64,000 nucleotides of DNA from a bacterium. Lineage in GTDB: Bacteria; Bacillota; Clostridia; Christensenellales; CAG-138. The translations under genes were made by a program, and so were the position numbers. Shown here piece by piece: positions 48,309-58,309 of this stretch (position 1 is its first letter; each line of letters opens with the position of its first letter). The notes beneath the pieces are model-generated. The model saw only the letters and a list, made by a program, of their open reading frames with translations, searched no databases and was not told the origin of the DNA. The stretch is taken from the NCBI GenBank assembly GCA_022778545.1, contig JALFDW010000042.1, positions 1 to 64,000 of the forward strand, written 5' to 3'.

Positions 48309-49865
48309 TCAGGCAATGGAAGAAAGCAGGCCGCGGCAGCAGAAAAGGATCAGGAGTGAGATTAGCACGTTCCAGAGCGCGCCAAGCGCACAGCCTGCAA
48401 GAACCGAAAACGCACCGCTGATGAGGATCGCTGCGACGGCACCGGGGAGCACCAGCAGGATCAGGATCGTAAAATACAGCAGGATGATAAGCACCTTGCT
48501 TTTCAGTTTTCCAAGCAAGCGCTCGATCAGCAGCATCCCGGAAGCGAATACCGTGCCGAGGCTTAGGTAAAACAGCCCTGCGCCGAGCAGTTCGGGGATG
48601 GTCGGGTGGAGCAGCAGCGCCGTTGCCAACAGGAACACGACGGTGTCCGCCGCGTGTTTGATGAGCTGCGGCGCGCAGATGGCGGCAAGCTTTGCAACGG
48701 GCCGCGCGGGAACGACATAGAGATAATGCTGCGTCAGCTCGCGCGGGACGCTGTTTGTCATGGAGAGGAACACAAGCATATAGGCGGAGAAAAACAGAAC
48801 GAACCAGAGCCAGTCGGGGTCCGGCCCTTCCGCACGGAGCATGAACACGCCAAATATCGGCCCTGCGAGAGCGGCAATGGTGGAAAGCGAGAAAAGCCAG
48901 AGGCTCTTGCGGGATTGTTCGCGCATTGCCCGGTAAAAGAAAACGCTTGCCCCATGGCCGCGCAGCGGCGGCAGTTCGCGTTTCACGCGCTTGCTCACCG
49001 TGCCGGTGCTGACGACCTTGCCTTCCTTTGCGGCGGCCTTTACGTTGTAGGCATGCTCTGCCGCAAACAGCACGTCCTCATAATAATCCGCATCGCTGCG
49101 CACGAGCCAAAGCACCATCGCGCCGCAGCAGAGCAAAGAAAGGAACACATAGAGGAGCGCCATGCCCCATTGACCGACCGCCGAATACAGGGCGATCGCA
49201 CGGCCAAAACCGAGCGCCGGAACATAGTTCCATGTATCGCTGCCGAAAAAGCCGATCAAAGCCGAGAATACATCGCCCCCGCGCATGGCGAAAACGACAA
49301 CACCCACGGCAAGCAGAACCATGAACCCCTTCAGCATGGCGTCGATCCGCTTGCGCCACTGCGGGTGCGCTGCGCAGAGCGCATACAGGTTTGCGCTGAG
49401 AAGCTGGCAGAATACGCCGACGAAGATATACCCCAGCATCAGCCCTGCGACCGCTTCGCCGCCGAGGCCGCAGCCGTTGCGCAGATTTGGATATTGCGCC
49501 AGCATACATACGGAGGCCAGCACGAGGATGCCCGCCTGGCGCGCAACGCCATAGATGAGGATCTTGCGGGGATTGACGGGGGCGGTGAAAAGGAGATTCA
49601 CATCCGCCATGGAAAAGAGCGCCATGCCCTGTTTGAGCCCCTGCAGAAGCGAGGCGCAGAAAATCAAAAGGAAAACGCCATTGACGATCGCGGCATAAAT
49701 GTCGAGATTACGTACTTCACCGACGGGCATATTCGAAGAGGTGGAGGCGGAGAAAATCAAAAGCCCCGCGAGAAGGACGTAGGGGATCAGCACGGCCGGC
49801 TTGCGCAAAAGCTCCCGAAGGCCGTTGCAGATCGTTCTCCAGAGGAGGTAGATCAGCGCTTTCAT
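48309..49865 (-). CDS. putative ABC exporter membrane protein
   Basis: 518 aa polytopic protein with start overlapping the ATPase stop. Confidence 0.75.
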   Translation of the reverse strand: MKALIYLLWRTICNGLRELLRKPAVLIPYVLLAGLLIFSASTSSNMPVGEVRNLDIYAAIVNGVFLLIFCASLLQGLKQGMALFSMADVNLLFTAPVNPRKILIYGVARQAGILVLASVCMLAQYPNLRNGCGLGGEAVAGLMLGYIFVGVFCQLLSANLYALCAAHPQWRKRIDAMLKGFMVLLAVGVVVFAMRGGDVFSALIGFFGSDTWNYVPALGFGRAIALYSAVGQWGMALLYVFLSLLCCGAMVLWLVRSDADYYEDVLFAAEHAYNVKAAAKEGKVVSTGTVSKRVKRELPPLRGHGASVFFYRAMREQSRKSLWLFSLSTIAALAGPIFGVFMLRAEGPDPDWLWFVLFFSAYMLVFLSMTNSVPRELTQHYLYVVPARPVAKLAAICAPQLIKHAADTVVFLLATALLLHPTIPELLGAGLFYLSLGTVFASGMLLIERLLGKLKSKVLIILLYFTILILLVLPGAVAAILISGAFSVLAGCALGALWNVLISLLILFCCRGLLSSIA

Positions 49866-50575
49866 TCTGCCGCTTCCCTTCCTTCCGTAATGTCGAAGAA
49901 CAGCTCTTCAAGGGACTCGCCGCTTGCTTCCACTTCGGCGCGGGTGCGTGCGGCGGCGATCTTCCCGTTCATCAGAATTCGCAGATCATCCCAAAGGTCG
50001 GATACGCTGTCGAGCATGTGCGTGGAGATCAGCACGGCGCAGCCGCGGTCCCGCTCCTCGCGGAACACCGCTTTCAGTTCCTTGATGGCATGCGGGTCGA
50101 GGCCGACCATCGGCTCGTCGACAAGCAGGAGGGAGGGCTGGCTCAGCAGCGCACAGCAGATGCTGACCTTCTGCTGCATGCCCTTGGAAAGCTCCTTGCC
50201 GAGCTTGGTGCGTTTGTCATCCAGCTCGAAACGGGTGAGGAGCGCATCGGCGCGTTCGCGCCAACCATCCGTGAGGCCATAGGCACGGGCGATGAATTCC
50301 ATGTGCTCGTTGATGGTCAGAAGCTCGTAGACGGAGGGCGTTTCCGGGATATAGCCGAGTGCGCGCTTGGCTTCAAGGGATTTGTTGTCATGCCCGTCGA
50401 TCGTGATCTCGCCTTCAAAGCGGGAAAGCCCTGCGATCGCTTTGATCGCGGTGGATTTGCCTGCGCCGTTGGGCCCGAGCAGGATGGTAATCCGCCCTGG
50501 GAGCACGTCGAAGCTCAGGTGATCGTTGGCAAGCAGCTTGCCGTAGCGTTTCGTCAATCCGTTTATGTGAAGCAT
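49862..50575 (-). CDS. ABC transporter ATP-binding protein
   Basis: LGPNGAGKSTAIKAIAGL, LSKGMQQKVSICCALLSQPSLLLVDEPMVGLDP. Confidence 0.94.
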   Translation of the reverse strand: MLHINGLTKRYGKLLANDHLSFDVLPGRITILLGPNGAGKSTAIKAIAGLSRFEGEITIDGHDNKSLEAKRALGYIPETPSVYELLTINEHMEFIARAYGLTDGWRERADALLTRFELDDKRTKLGKELSKGMQQKVSICCALLSQPSLLLVDEPMVGLDPHAIKELKAVFREERDRGCAVLISTHMLDSVSDLWDDLRILMNGKIAAARTRAEVEASGESLEELFFDITEGREAAE

Positions 50576-50781
50576 GGTTGTAACTCCTTCCTTTATGCGG
50601 CTTGATGCCGCCGCGCATCATTATATCACAGGCTGTTCTGCATGCATAGGTGCAGCAGCGCGTGTGAAACAAATAAGAAAGCTGCTGATGTATAGCTGTA
50701 ACACCCTGAAGGAACCTGGCATATGAATGAGTATGGCATGGGACGCGCCATGCACACCTTACATGTTTAGGAGGAATCGCA

Positions 50782-51021
50782 GTGTATAGAAATCTCAATG
50801 CCTCTTGCACAACATGCGCGAGCATGGTGGCGGGCAATAGAAGGACGGCTGATACGGTTGCGGCAGGAACCGTATGCACCAGCGAGGTATGCGGGCCGAA
50901 CATCCTGTTCGCCGAACAACGGCTTGCGCAGATCAATTTTCCCATCCAGCAGTATGCGGAAGGCTTCTGCCCTGCCGAGGCGCTGGAACAGGGGACGATG
51001 TTCCCCGAGCTTGTGCTTTAA
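50782..51021 (+). CDS. cotJA: spore coat-associated protein CotJA
   Basis: LAQINFPIQQYAEGFCPAEALEQGTMFPEL; GTG start after aggagg; followed by cotJB and cotJC. Confidence 0.85.
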   Translation: MYRNLNASCTTCASMVAGNRRTADTVAAGTVCTSEVCGPNILFAEQRLAQINFPIQQYAEGFCPAEALEQGTMFPELVL

Positions 51022-51036
51022 GGACGGAGGAGGGGA

Positions 51037-51288
51037 ATGGATATGGAAATGACGCAATGCGCCTTGTTGAACCAGATCAGCGAATACCAGTTCGTATGCG
51101 TTGAACTGAACCTGTATCTCGACACGCACCCGGCGGATGAAGCGGCGCGCGCCGATTACCTGTGTTACGGCAAAATGCTGCAGCAACTCATTGAGCAATA
51201 TGAGAGGGAATATGGCCCGCTGAAAAATTTCGGGCATTCGCCCACGGAAACCGGCTGCTATGTTTGCTCGGAATGGCCTTGGGAATAA
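51037..51288 (+). CDS. cotJB: spore coat protein CotJB
   Basis: LLNQISEYQFVCVELNLYLDTHPADEAA...YGPLKNFG. Confidence 0.92.
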   Translation: MDMEMTQCALLNQISEYQFVCVELNLYLDTHPADEAARADYLCYGKMLQQLIEQYEREYGPLKNFGHSPTETGCYVCSEWPWE

Positions 51289-51300
51289 GGAGGGACACCT

Positions 51301-51921
51301 ATGTGGATTTATCAGAAAAAGCTTGAGTATCCTGTCAACATCACGAACCCGGATCCCCGTATGGCCAAAGCGCTCATGGCGCAGTACGGCGGGCCGGATT
51401 CCGAACTTGCCGCTTCCATGCGCTACCTGACGCAGCGCTTCTCCATGCCGGATAACCGCGTGCGCGCCACCTGTAATGATATTGGCACGGAAGAAATGGC
51501 TCATTGGGAGATGATCGGCACGATGATCTACCAGTGCCTGCGCGGCGCGAGCCTTGCGGAGATCGAAGCGGCGGGGCTGATCGGCTACTATACCATGCAT
51601 GACCACGGCGTTTATCCGGCAGACCCCAACGGCGTGCCCTTCACGGCGAGCTATATCCAGTGCACGGGCGACCCGGTGGCGGATCTTGTGGAGGATCTTG
51701 CAGCAGAGCAGAAAGCGCGCGCAACATATGAGCACCTGATGACGCTGACCGATAACCCGGAACTGCTGAACCCGCTTCGCTTCCTGCGGGAGCGGGAGAT
51801 CGTTCATTTCCAGCGGTTTGGCGAGTGCCTCGAAATCGTTCAGGCATTGCAGAGCGGGGAAACACGGATCTACTACCCCAGCGTTTCGATGAAAGGCGGC
51901 ATGAACTACAGAAACAGGTAA
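51301..51921 (+). CDS. cotJC: CotJC, manganese catalase-like spore coat protein
   Basis: MWIYQKKLEYPVNITNPDPRMAKALMAQYGGPDSELAASMRYLTQRFSMP. Confidence 0.95.
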   Translation: MWIYQKKLEYPVNITNPDPRMAKALMAQYGGPDSELAASMRYLTQRFSMPDNRVRATCNDIGTEEMAHWEMIGTMIYQCLRGASLAEIEAAGLIGYYTMHDHGVYPADPNGVPFTASYIQCTGDPVADLVEDLAAEQKARATYEHLMTLTDNPELLNPLRFLREREIVHFQRFGECLEIVQALQSGETRIYYPSVSMKGGMNYRNR

Positions 51922-52113
51922 CGCACGGCAGGCTTCACCATAGGGCGGCGCTTCTGACGCCGCCTTTTGCGTGCCTGCAGGTGCTCAGGGGAATGGGAGA
52001 AATCTTTCTTTTTTGAATTGTCAGAGGAAGCCGCATGGGATAAAATAAAGGTAAATCCGGGGAATGAAAACGGCGCATCACAGAGCAGAGCGCATTTTAG
52101 GAGGGCAGCTTTC

Positions 52114-53106
52114 ATGAAAATCCTTGTGTTGGGTGGCGCGGGTTACATCGGCTCGCATACCGTTTATGCACTGATCGAGCAGGGGTATGACGTAGCGGTG
52201 GCGGATAGCCTGCAGACCGGCCACCGGACGGCGGTGCACCCGGAGGCGTGCTTTCACAAAGGCGACGTGCGGGACCGCGCATTTATGGATGGCGTACTGC
52301 AGCGCGAAGCGCCGGATGCGGTGATTCATTTTGCCGCGAATTCGCTTGTGGGGGAAAGCATGCTGGAACCCTTGAAGTATTATGACAACAATGTCGGCGG
52401 TACCTGTGCGCTGCTTGCATCCATGGCGGAGCAGGGCGTGCGGCGGATCGTCTTTTCTTCCACGGCAGCCGTATACGGAGAGCCGGAGCGCATCCCGATT
52501 TGCGAGAAAGACCGCACCATCCCCACGAACCCATATGGTGAAACAAAGCTTGCCATGGAACGTATGTTCCATTGGGCGGATGTGGCGCACGGCATAAAAT
52601 TCGTCTCCCTACGGTACTTTAATGCCTGCGGCGCCCATATGAGCGGGTGCATTGGCGAGGCGCATGCGCCGGAGACGCACCTTATCCCCATCGTGCTTCA
52701 GGTGCCGAATGGGCAGCGCGCGGCGGTAAATGTGTTCGGAACGGATTATGAAACGCGGGATGGCACCTGCGTGCGGGATTACATCCATGTGACGGATCTT
52801 GCAAAGGCGCATATCCTTGCGGTGCAGTACCTTGCCGCGGGCGGGGAAAGCAACGTTTTCAACCTTGGAAATGGCGTGGGCTTTACGGTGCGGGAGATCA
52901 TCCGCGCGGCGGAGCGCGTAACGGGGGAGATGATCCCCACCATCGACGCGCCGCGGCGTCCGGGGGACCCGGCACAGCTCGTCGCTTCCGGGGAACGGGC
53001 GCGCAGCGTGCTCGGCTGGCAGCCGCAGTTTGTGGAGGTGGAGGAGATCATCGCTTCCGCATGGCGTTGGCACAGCGCCCACCCGGATGGCTTTTCTGAC
53101 CGGTAG
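52114..53106 (+). CDS. galE: UDP-glucose 4-epimerase
   Basis: MKILVLGGAGYIGSHTVYALIEQGYDVAVADSLQTGH; NPYGETKLAMERM. Confidence 0.95.
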   Translation: MKILVLGGAGYIGSHTVYALIEQGYDVAVADSLQTGHRTAVHPEACFHKGDVRDRAFMDGVLQREAPDAVIHFAANSLVGESMLEPLKYYDNNVGGTCALLASMAEQGVRRIVFSSTAAVYGEPERIPICEKDRTIPTNPYGETKLAMERMFHWADVAHGIKFVSLRYFNACGAHMSGCIGEAHAPETHLIPIVLQVPNGQRAAVNVFGTDYETRDGTCVRDYIHVTDLAKAHILAVQYLAAGGESNVFNLGNGVGFTVREIIRAAERVTGEMIPTIDAPRRPGDPAQLVASGERARSVLGWQPQFVEVEEIIASAWRWHSAHPDGFSDR

Positions 53107-53152
53107 GATACGAAAAAAGGCCGAAATACGGGGAAGAAATGCCACATAGCGC

Positions 53153-53181
53153 TTGCGTAAGCGCCGTGCGGCATTTATAAT
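53153..53181 (+). promoter_or_regulatory. sigma-A-type promoter
   Basis: ttgcgt-N17-tataat. Confidence 0.65.
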
Positions 53182-53189
53182 AGAAACGA

Positions 53190-53400
53190 TATTGTGGAAC
53201 GGTTTGGGAGAAATCCCATGATAAACAAACCACGGCTGCCGCGCACTCCACAGCATGCGGGGCGGTACGAAAGAAAAGGAGGCATTTCATCCCGCACGGC
53301 TTGCGGTGCGGCAGTGTGGAGACCTGCCGTAATGCACGGGGCAGCTTGCCTGCGCGTGTGAGGCGAACGGAGCGGAGGCTCTGCCGCCAAAGCCGGGAAC
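53190..53400 (+). ncRNA. candidate structured 5' leader of ATPase gene
   Basis: Complementary segments ctgccgc/gcggcag, ctccaca/tgtggag, internal hairpin ccgcacggcttgcggtgcgg; about 210-nt leader after promoter. Confidence 0.45.
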
Positions 53401-54519
53401 ATGGCAAAGGTCACTCTCAAAAACGTCAAAAAGGTGTACGACAAGAACGTCGTCGCGGTGCAGGAATTCAACCTTGAAATCGCGGACAAGGAATTCATCG
53501 TGCTCGTTGGCCCGTCCGGCTGCGGAAAATCCACCACGCTTCGCATGGTGGCCGGCCTTGAGGAGATCAGCGGCGGCGATCTCTTCATCGGCGATAAGCG
53601 CATGAACGACGTTCCGCCCAAGGACCGCGACATCGCGATGGTTTTCCAGAACTACGCGCTTTACCCGCACATGACCGTCTATGAAAACATGGCTTTCGCG
53701 CTGAACCTGCGCAAGGTGGACAAGGCTGTTATCGACAAGAAGGTGCGCGAAGCGGCGGAGATTCTGGGCATCACGCAGTACCTTGACCGTAAGCCCAAGG
53801 CGCTTTCCGGCGGCCAGCGCCAGCGCGTTGCCATCGGCCGTGCGATCGTGCGCGACCCGCAGGTGTTCCTGATGGATGAGCCTCTTTCCAACCTGGACGC
53901 AAAGCTCAGAAACCAGATGCGCGCGGAGATTATCAAGCTGCGCCAGCGCATCAACACCACCTTCATCTACGTCACCCATGACCAGACCGAGGCCATGACG
54001 CTGGGCGACCGTATCGTCATCATGAAGGATGGTTACATTCAGCAGATCGGCATGCCGCAGGAAGTCTTCAACCACCCGGCGAACCTCTTTGTTGCGGGCT
54101 TCATCGGCTCTCCGCAAATGAACTTCTTTGATGCGAGCCTCGAGAAGGACGACAAGGGCTACTACGTTGCGCTGGATGGCGCGCGTATCTATCTGCCGGA
54201 AGACAAGCAGCAGGCGCTGCGCGACAAGAACGCGGCTCCGCAGGCGATCAAGCTGGGCATCCGCCCGGAGCATGTCATGCTCTGCTCGGACGACGCAGCG
54301 GCGCACATTTCCGCGACGGTGGATGTTTCCGAGATGATGGGCAGCTCCGTGCACCTGCATGTGAACGCAAACGGCAAGGACGTGGTCGTGATCATTCCGA
54401 CGCTTGACCTGCAGGGCATGCCGCAGCAGGACTTCAGCTGCGGCGCGAAGGTGAACTTCACGTTCGGCGGCAACGTCATCCACATGTTCGATCCGGAGAC
54501 CGGGATGAACCTGCTCTGA
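53401..54519 (+). CDS. sugar ABC transporter ATP-binding protein (MsmX/UgpC type)
   Basis: VGPSGCGKSTTLRMVAGLEEISGGDLFIGDKRMNDVPPKDRDIAMVFQNYALYPHMTVYENMAF. Confidence 0.95.
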   Translation: MAKVTLKNVKKVYDKNVVAVQEFNLEIADKEFIVLVGPSGCGKSTTLRMVAGLEEISGGDLFIGDKRMNDVPPKDRDIAMVFQNYALYPHMTVYENMAFALNLRKVDKAVIDKKVREAAEILGITQYLDRKPKALSGGQRQRVAIGRAIVRDPQVFLMDEPLSNLDAKLRNQMRAEIIKLRQRINTTFIYVTHDQTEAMTLGDRIVIMKDGYIQQIGMPQEVFNHPANLFVAGFIGSPQMNFFDASLEKDDKGYYVALDGARIYLPEDKQQALRDKNAAPQAIKLGIRPEHVMLCSDDAAAHISATVDVSEMMGSSVHLHVNANGKDVVVIIPTLDLQGMPQQDFSCGAKVNFTFGGNVIHMFDPETGMNLL

Positions 54520-54697
54520 ACCTGATCGAAAAAAACAGCTCTTTTCGGGCCGCGCATTGCGCGGCCCGTTTGCTTCACAATCCCTTCATTTTGTTTCACA
54601 ATTTTTTGTTGCAAGGCCTTTTTTTGCACATAAGCTGAAAGTATAATAAAGTATAATATAGAAAACGAACAAAAGATCATTTGGATGGAGGACACAT

Positions 54698-56536
54698 ATG
54701 GGCAACATGAAGGAGAAAAAACCATCGAAAAAACCGTTGGTGTATTATTGCATCCTGGTCGCCGTGATCATGATGCTGCTCAATTCACTCGTTTTTCCGA
54801 TGTTGATGGAGGCACAGATACGAGAAGTCGGCTATAATGAGTTTCTGAAAATGGTGGATGAGGGCAGTGTGAAACAGGTCGCCCGGAACGAGTCGGAGGG
54901 CCTCATTACGTTCCTCGCCGTGGATGAAAACGGGCGTGAGCGCGTTTATAAAACGGGCATCTGGCCGGATGAGGACCTGCGTGCACGGCTTGAACAGGCA
55001 AACGTAGAATTCGCTGCCGCGATCCCGACGCAGAGCTCTCCGCTGCTTACGTTCCTGCTCACCTGGATCCTGCCGATCCTGATCTTTGCCGCGCTGGGCC
55101 AGTTCATGATGCGCAAGCTGCAAAACGGTGGCATTGGCCCGAATGCGATGAGCTTCGGCAAAGCGAATGCCAAGGTATATGTTGAGGCGCAAACCGGCAA
55201 GACCTTCGCGGACGTTGCAGGTGAGGATGAGGCGAAGGAAGCGCTCTCGGAGATTGTGGACTTCCTGCACAACCCGGGCAAATACGCGAAGATCGGCGCG
55301 CGGCTTCCCAAGGGTGCGCTGCTCGTGGGCCCTCCGGGCACAGGCAAAACGCTGCTTGCAAAGGCGGTAGCAGGTGAGGCACAGGTGCCGTTCTTCTCCA
55401 TTTCCGGTTCGGAATTCGTGGAAATGTTCGTGGGCATGGGCGCCGCCAAAGTGCGCGATCTCTTCCAGCAGGCGAATGAGAAAGCTCCCTGCATCGTGTT
55501 CATCGATGAGATCGATACCATCGGCAAAAAGCGCGATGGCGGCGGCCTCGGTGGCAACGATGAGCGCGAGCAGACGCTGAACCAGCTCCTCACGGAGATG
55601 GATGGTTTCGACGGCAAGAAGGGCGTCGTCATCCTTGCGGCGACGAACCGCCCGGATTCCCTTGACCCCGCCCTGCTGCGCCCCGGCCGGTTTGACAGGC
55701 GCATCCCTGTGGAACTGCCGGATCTCGGCGGCCGCGAGGCGATCCTGCGCGTACACGCAAAGAATGTCCACATGGCAAATGACATCGATTTCAACGCAAT
55801 CGCCCGGGCGACAAGCGGCGCTTCCGGCGCGGAGCTTGCGAACATCGTGAACGAGGCGGCGCTGCGCGCGGTGCGCATGGGGCGTGACATTGTAGAGCAG
55901 GCGGATCTTGAAGAGAGCGTAGAGGTCGTTATCGCCGGTTATCAGCGCAAGAGCGCCGTGATCTCCGAGCGGGAGAAGCAGATCGTGGCATATCATGAGA
56001 TCGGCCATGCGCTTGTGGCGGCGAAGCAGAGCGATTCCGCGCCCGTGCATAAGATCACGATCGTGCCGCGCACATCCGGCGCATTGGGATACACGATGCA
56101 GGTGGAGGAAGGCGAGCACTTCCTCATGAGCCGGGAAGAGGCGTTCAACAAGCTTGCGACGCTTACCGGCGGCCGCACGGCGGAGGAGCTTGTTTTCCAC
56201 AGCGCGACGACGGGCGCTTCCAACGACATCGAGCAGGCAACGCGCCTTGCGCGCGCCATGGTGACGCGGTACGGCATGAGCGACCGTTTCGGCATGGTCG
56301 CGCTGGAGACGGTCGAGAACGCATACCTCGGCGGGGACAGCTCGCTTGCGTGCTCGCAGGAAACCGCTGCAAGCATCGACCACGAGGTCGTTGCAATGGT
56401 GAAGGAGGCGCAGGACAAAGCGCGGAAGATCCTTTCGGAAAACATGGATGCGCTGCATAAGCTTTCCAAGTATCTGCTCGAAAAAGAGACCATCACCGGA
56501 GAGGAGTTCATGCAGATGCTGCATGAGCAGGCGTAA
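54698..56536 (+). CDS. ftsH: ATP-dependent zinc metalloprotease FtsH
   Basis: GPPGTGKTLLAKAVAGEAQVPFFSISGSEFVEMFVGMGAAKVRDLF; HEIGH zinc motif. Confidence 0.97.
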   Translation: MGNMKEKKPSKKPLVYYCILVAVIMMLLNSLVFPMLMEAQIREVGYNEFLKMVDEGSVKQVARNESEGLITFLAVDENGRERVYKTGIWPDEDLRARLEQANVEFAAAIPTQSSPLLTFLLTWILPILIFAALGQFMMRKLQNGGIGPNAMSFGKANAKVYVEAQTGKTFADVAGEDEAKEALSEIVDFLHNPGKYAKIGARLPKGALLVGPPGTGKTLLAKAVAGEAQVPFFSISGSEFVEMFVGMGAAKVRDLFQQANEKAPCIVFIDEIDTIGKKRDGGGLGGNDEREQTLNQLLTEMDGFDGKKGVVILAATNRPDSLDPALLRPGRFDRRIPVELPDLGGREAILRVHAKNVHMANDIDFNAIARATSGASGAELANIVNEAALRAVRMGRDIVEQADLEESVEVVIAGYQRKSAVISEREKQIVAYHEIGHALVAAKQSDSAPVHKITIVPRTSGALGYTMQVEEGEHFLMSREEAFNKLATLTGGRTAEELVFHSATTGASNDIEQATRLARAMVTRYGMSDRFGMVALETVENAYLGGDSSLACSQETAASIDHEVVAMVKEAQDKARKILSENMDALHKLSKYLLEKETITGEEFMQMLHEQA

Positions 56537-56598
56537 AATCAATAACTTCCAGAACGATAAAGGCGGGGGGGCAAATGCCCTTCCGCCTTTGTGTAAGC

Positions 56599-58056
56599 TT
56601 ATCCGATATGTATGCCGCCGCCGGAGCCGGAGGAGAGGTCGCTTTCTTCGTCCCCCTCATGTGATACGGCATCCTCCGCGCCGGATGGGATCGGCCCGCT
56701 GCCGCCAAGCCCGGCCCATATGGAATCCGCAAGCGTGCGCACGGGCGGGGTATAAAGGTCAAGCAGGCCTTTGCTTTCCCGGCGCAGCGCCGTTTTCAGG
56801 TGGGTGAGCGCACTTTGCAGCGTGCTGCGATCGGCGGAAGGAATGCTGCTTTTGTAATTATTGAGAAGATACTGCGCATCCGCATAGGCGCGGTTGCCCG
56901 CAGAAAGCTCCGCGGAGATCGCGAGCCGGTTTTCTTCCACATAAAGCTTGAGCGCTTCCACATCCATGTTGGGATCTACAAGAACTGTGGCGCCGAATAC
57001 TTTCGAGATCAGGTTCTGAAATTCAAGCGTATGCAGGCACCAGCAGTCGCGCGCGTACAGCCGCATGTATTCCCCGGGAATCATGTGCCGGTTCAGATCA
57101 TCGAAATCCATGCGCACCGCCGTGAGCGCGAGCGCGCAGATCTGCTCAAAGCTCAGATTTGTGTCCACGTTGCTCTGCACTGCGGTGTAGATCTTCGGGA
57201 GGTTTGCGATTTGCCCGGTGCTCTTCAGCTGGTTGAAAATAGCCAGGAGCATGCGCTGCTGCCGGTCGGCGCGCGCCACATCGGAACTGCCCTTGCGCTG
57301 GCGGCAGTAATCAAGCACAGCCTGCCCGTCAAGGTGCTGCGGGCCGGGGTGAAGGGTGCGCCCGTTCATTGTAACTTCGATGTCCACGTCATAGTCCACG
57401 CCGCCCATGGCATTTACAACATCCTTTACGGCGTTCATATCCACGCTCACATAATAATTGACCGGGATGCCTCCAAAGAGAGCGCTCACGGTGTTGAGCG
57501 CGCTTTCATAGCCGCCGCGCTTGAGCCCGCCGCCCAGTGAAAATGCGCTGTTCACCTTGCCATACGGGTCGAGCGGTTCGATCAGCTCCCCCTTTTTATT
57601 GTAGAGCAGCACATAGCTGTCCCGCGGGATGGAGATCATGTCCACGGTGTTCGTTTTGAAGTTGACCGTAACGAGGATCATCGTGTCCGTGCGGAACGAG
57701 CCGGAGGCCTCGCGCTCCTCGCTCTTGTCGATGCCGAACACCATGATGTTCACGCGGTTTTTCATGAAGCCCTGATCCGAAAGCGATTCCAGCTCCGTTT
57801 CCGACATGGGCGTCGGGGTCGGTTCCGGCGTTGGTTCCGGCGTGTTGTCCGGTGCTGCGGAAGGCTGCACCGGCATGGGTGTGGACGTAGGCGCAATGGC
57901 TTCGGGCGTGGGCACGAGGGTCGGTTCCGGCTCAAACAGAGCGGCAGGGGAGCTGATCCGCAGATAGAAGATACCGGCGGCGATGAGTGCGATGAGAAGC
58001 ACCGCAGCCAGCACCCAAAGGAAGATCTTTTTTCCGGATTTTTTTTGTTCAGACAT
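56599..58056 (-). CDS. LytR-CpsA-Psr (LCP) family protein
   Basis: NIMVFGIDKSE...RTDTMILVTVNFKTNTVDMISIPRDSYVL, Thr/Pro-rich linker after TM. Confidence 0.92.
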   Translation of the reverse strand: MSEQKKSGKKIFLWVLAAVLLIALIAAGIFYLRISSPAALFEPEPTLVPTPEAIAPTSTPMPVQPSAAPDNTPEPTPEPTPTPMSETELESLSDQGFMKNRVNIMVFGIDKSEEREASGSFRTDTMILVTVNFKTNTVDMISIPRDSYVLLYNKKGELIEPLDPYGKVNSAFSLGGGLKRGGYESALNTVSALFGGIPVNYYVSVDMNAVKDVVNAMGGVDYDVDIEVTMNGRTLHPGPQHLDGQAVLDYCRQRKGSSDVARADRQQRMLLAIFNQLKSTGQIANLPKIYTAVQSNVDTNLSFEQICALALTAVRMDFDDLNRHMIPGEYMRLYARDCWCLHTLEFQNLISKVFGATVLVDPNMDVEALKLYVEENRLAISAELSAGNRAYADAQYLLNNYKSSIPSADRSTLQSALTHLKTALRRESKGLLDLYTPPVRTLADSIWAGLGGSGPIPSGAEDAVSHEGDEESDLSSGSGGGIHIG

Positions 58057-58309
58057 TTTTTGCATCACCTTTCCGATGGAATTATACTCTGTTTCGCGCT
58101 GTGATACAAACTGTATTGCGCACAAAGTTCGTGAACAATACATGAACAAATCCAAAACAAATCTGCCGTTTATCTCTCGCTTATTTTTTTTGAAAAAATG
58201 GCGCTCTTATCATTGCGGGAGCGGAACATATAGTATATAATACACAAATATTAATTTTTTGCCGTCCCATGTGCCAGGTGGCGGCACAACAACGCAAGGA
58301 GGCCTTCCC

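Noticed and set aside
48606-50282. 558-aa plus-strand ORF opposite ABC exporter genes
   Set aside because: Low-complexity charged product and antisense to convincing ABC genes
54785-56542. 585-aa minus-strand ORF opposite ftsH
   Set aside because: Shadow ORF; the plus strand is unambiguous FtsH
58163-58309. Possible T-box or riboswitch upstream of asnA
   Set aside because: Region is too short and lacks the T-box sequence; only a promoter-like AT-rich stretch is visible
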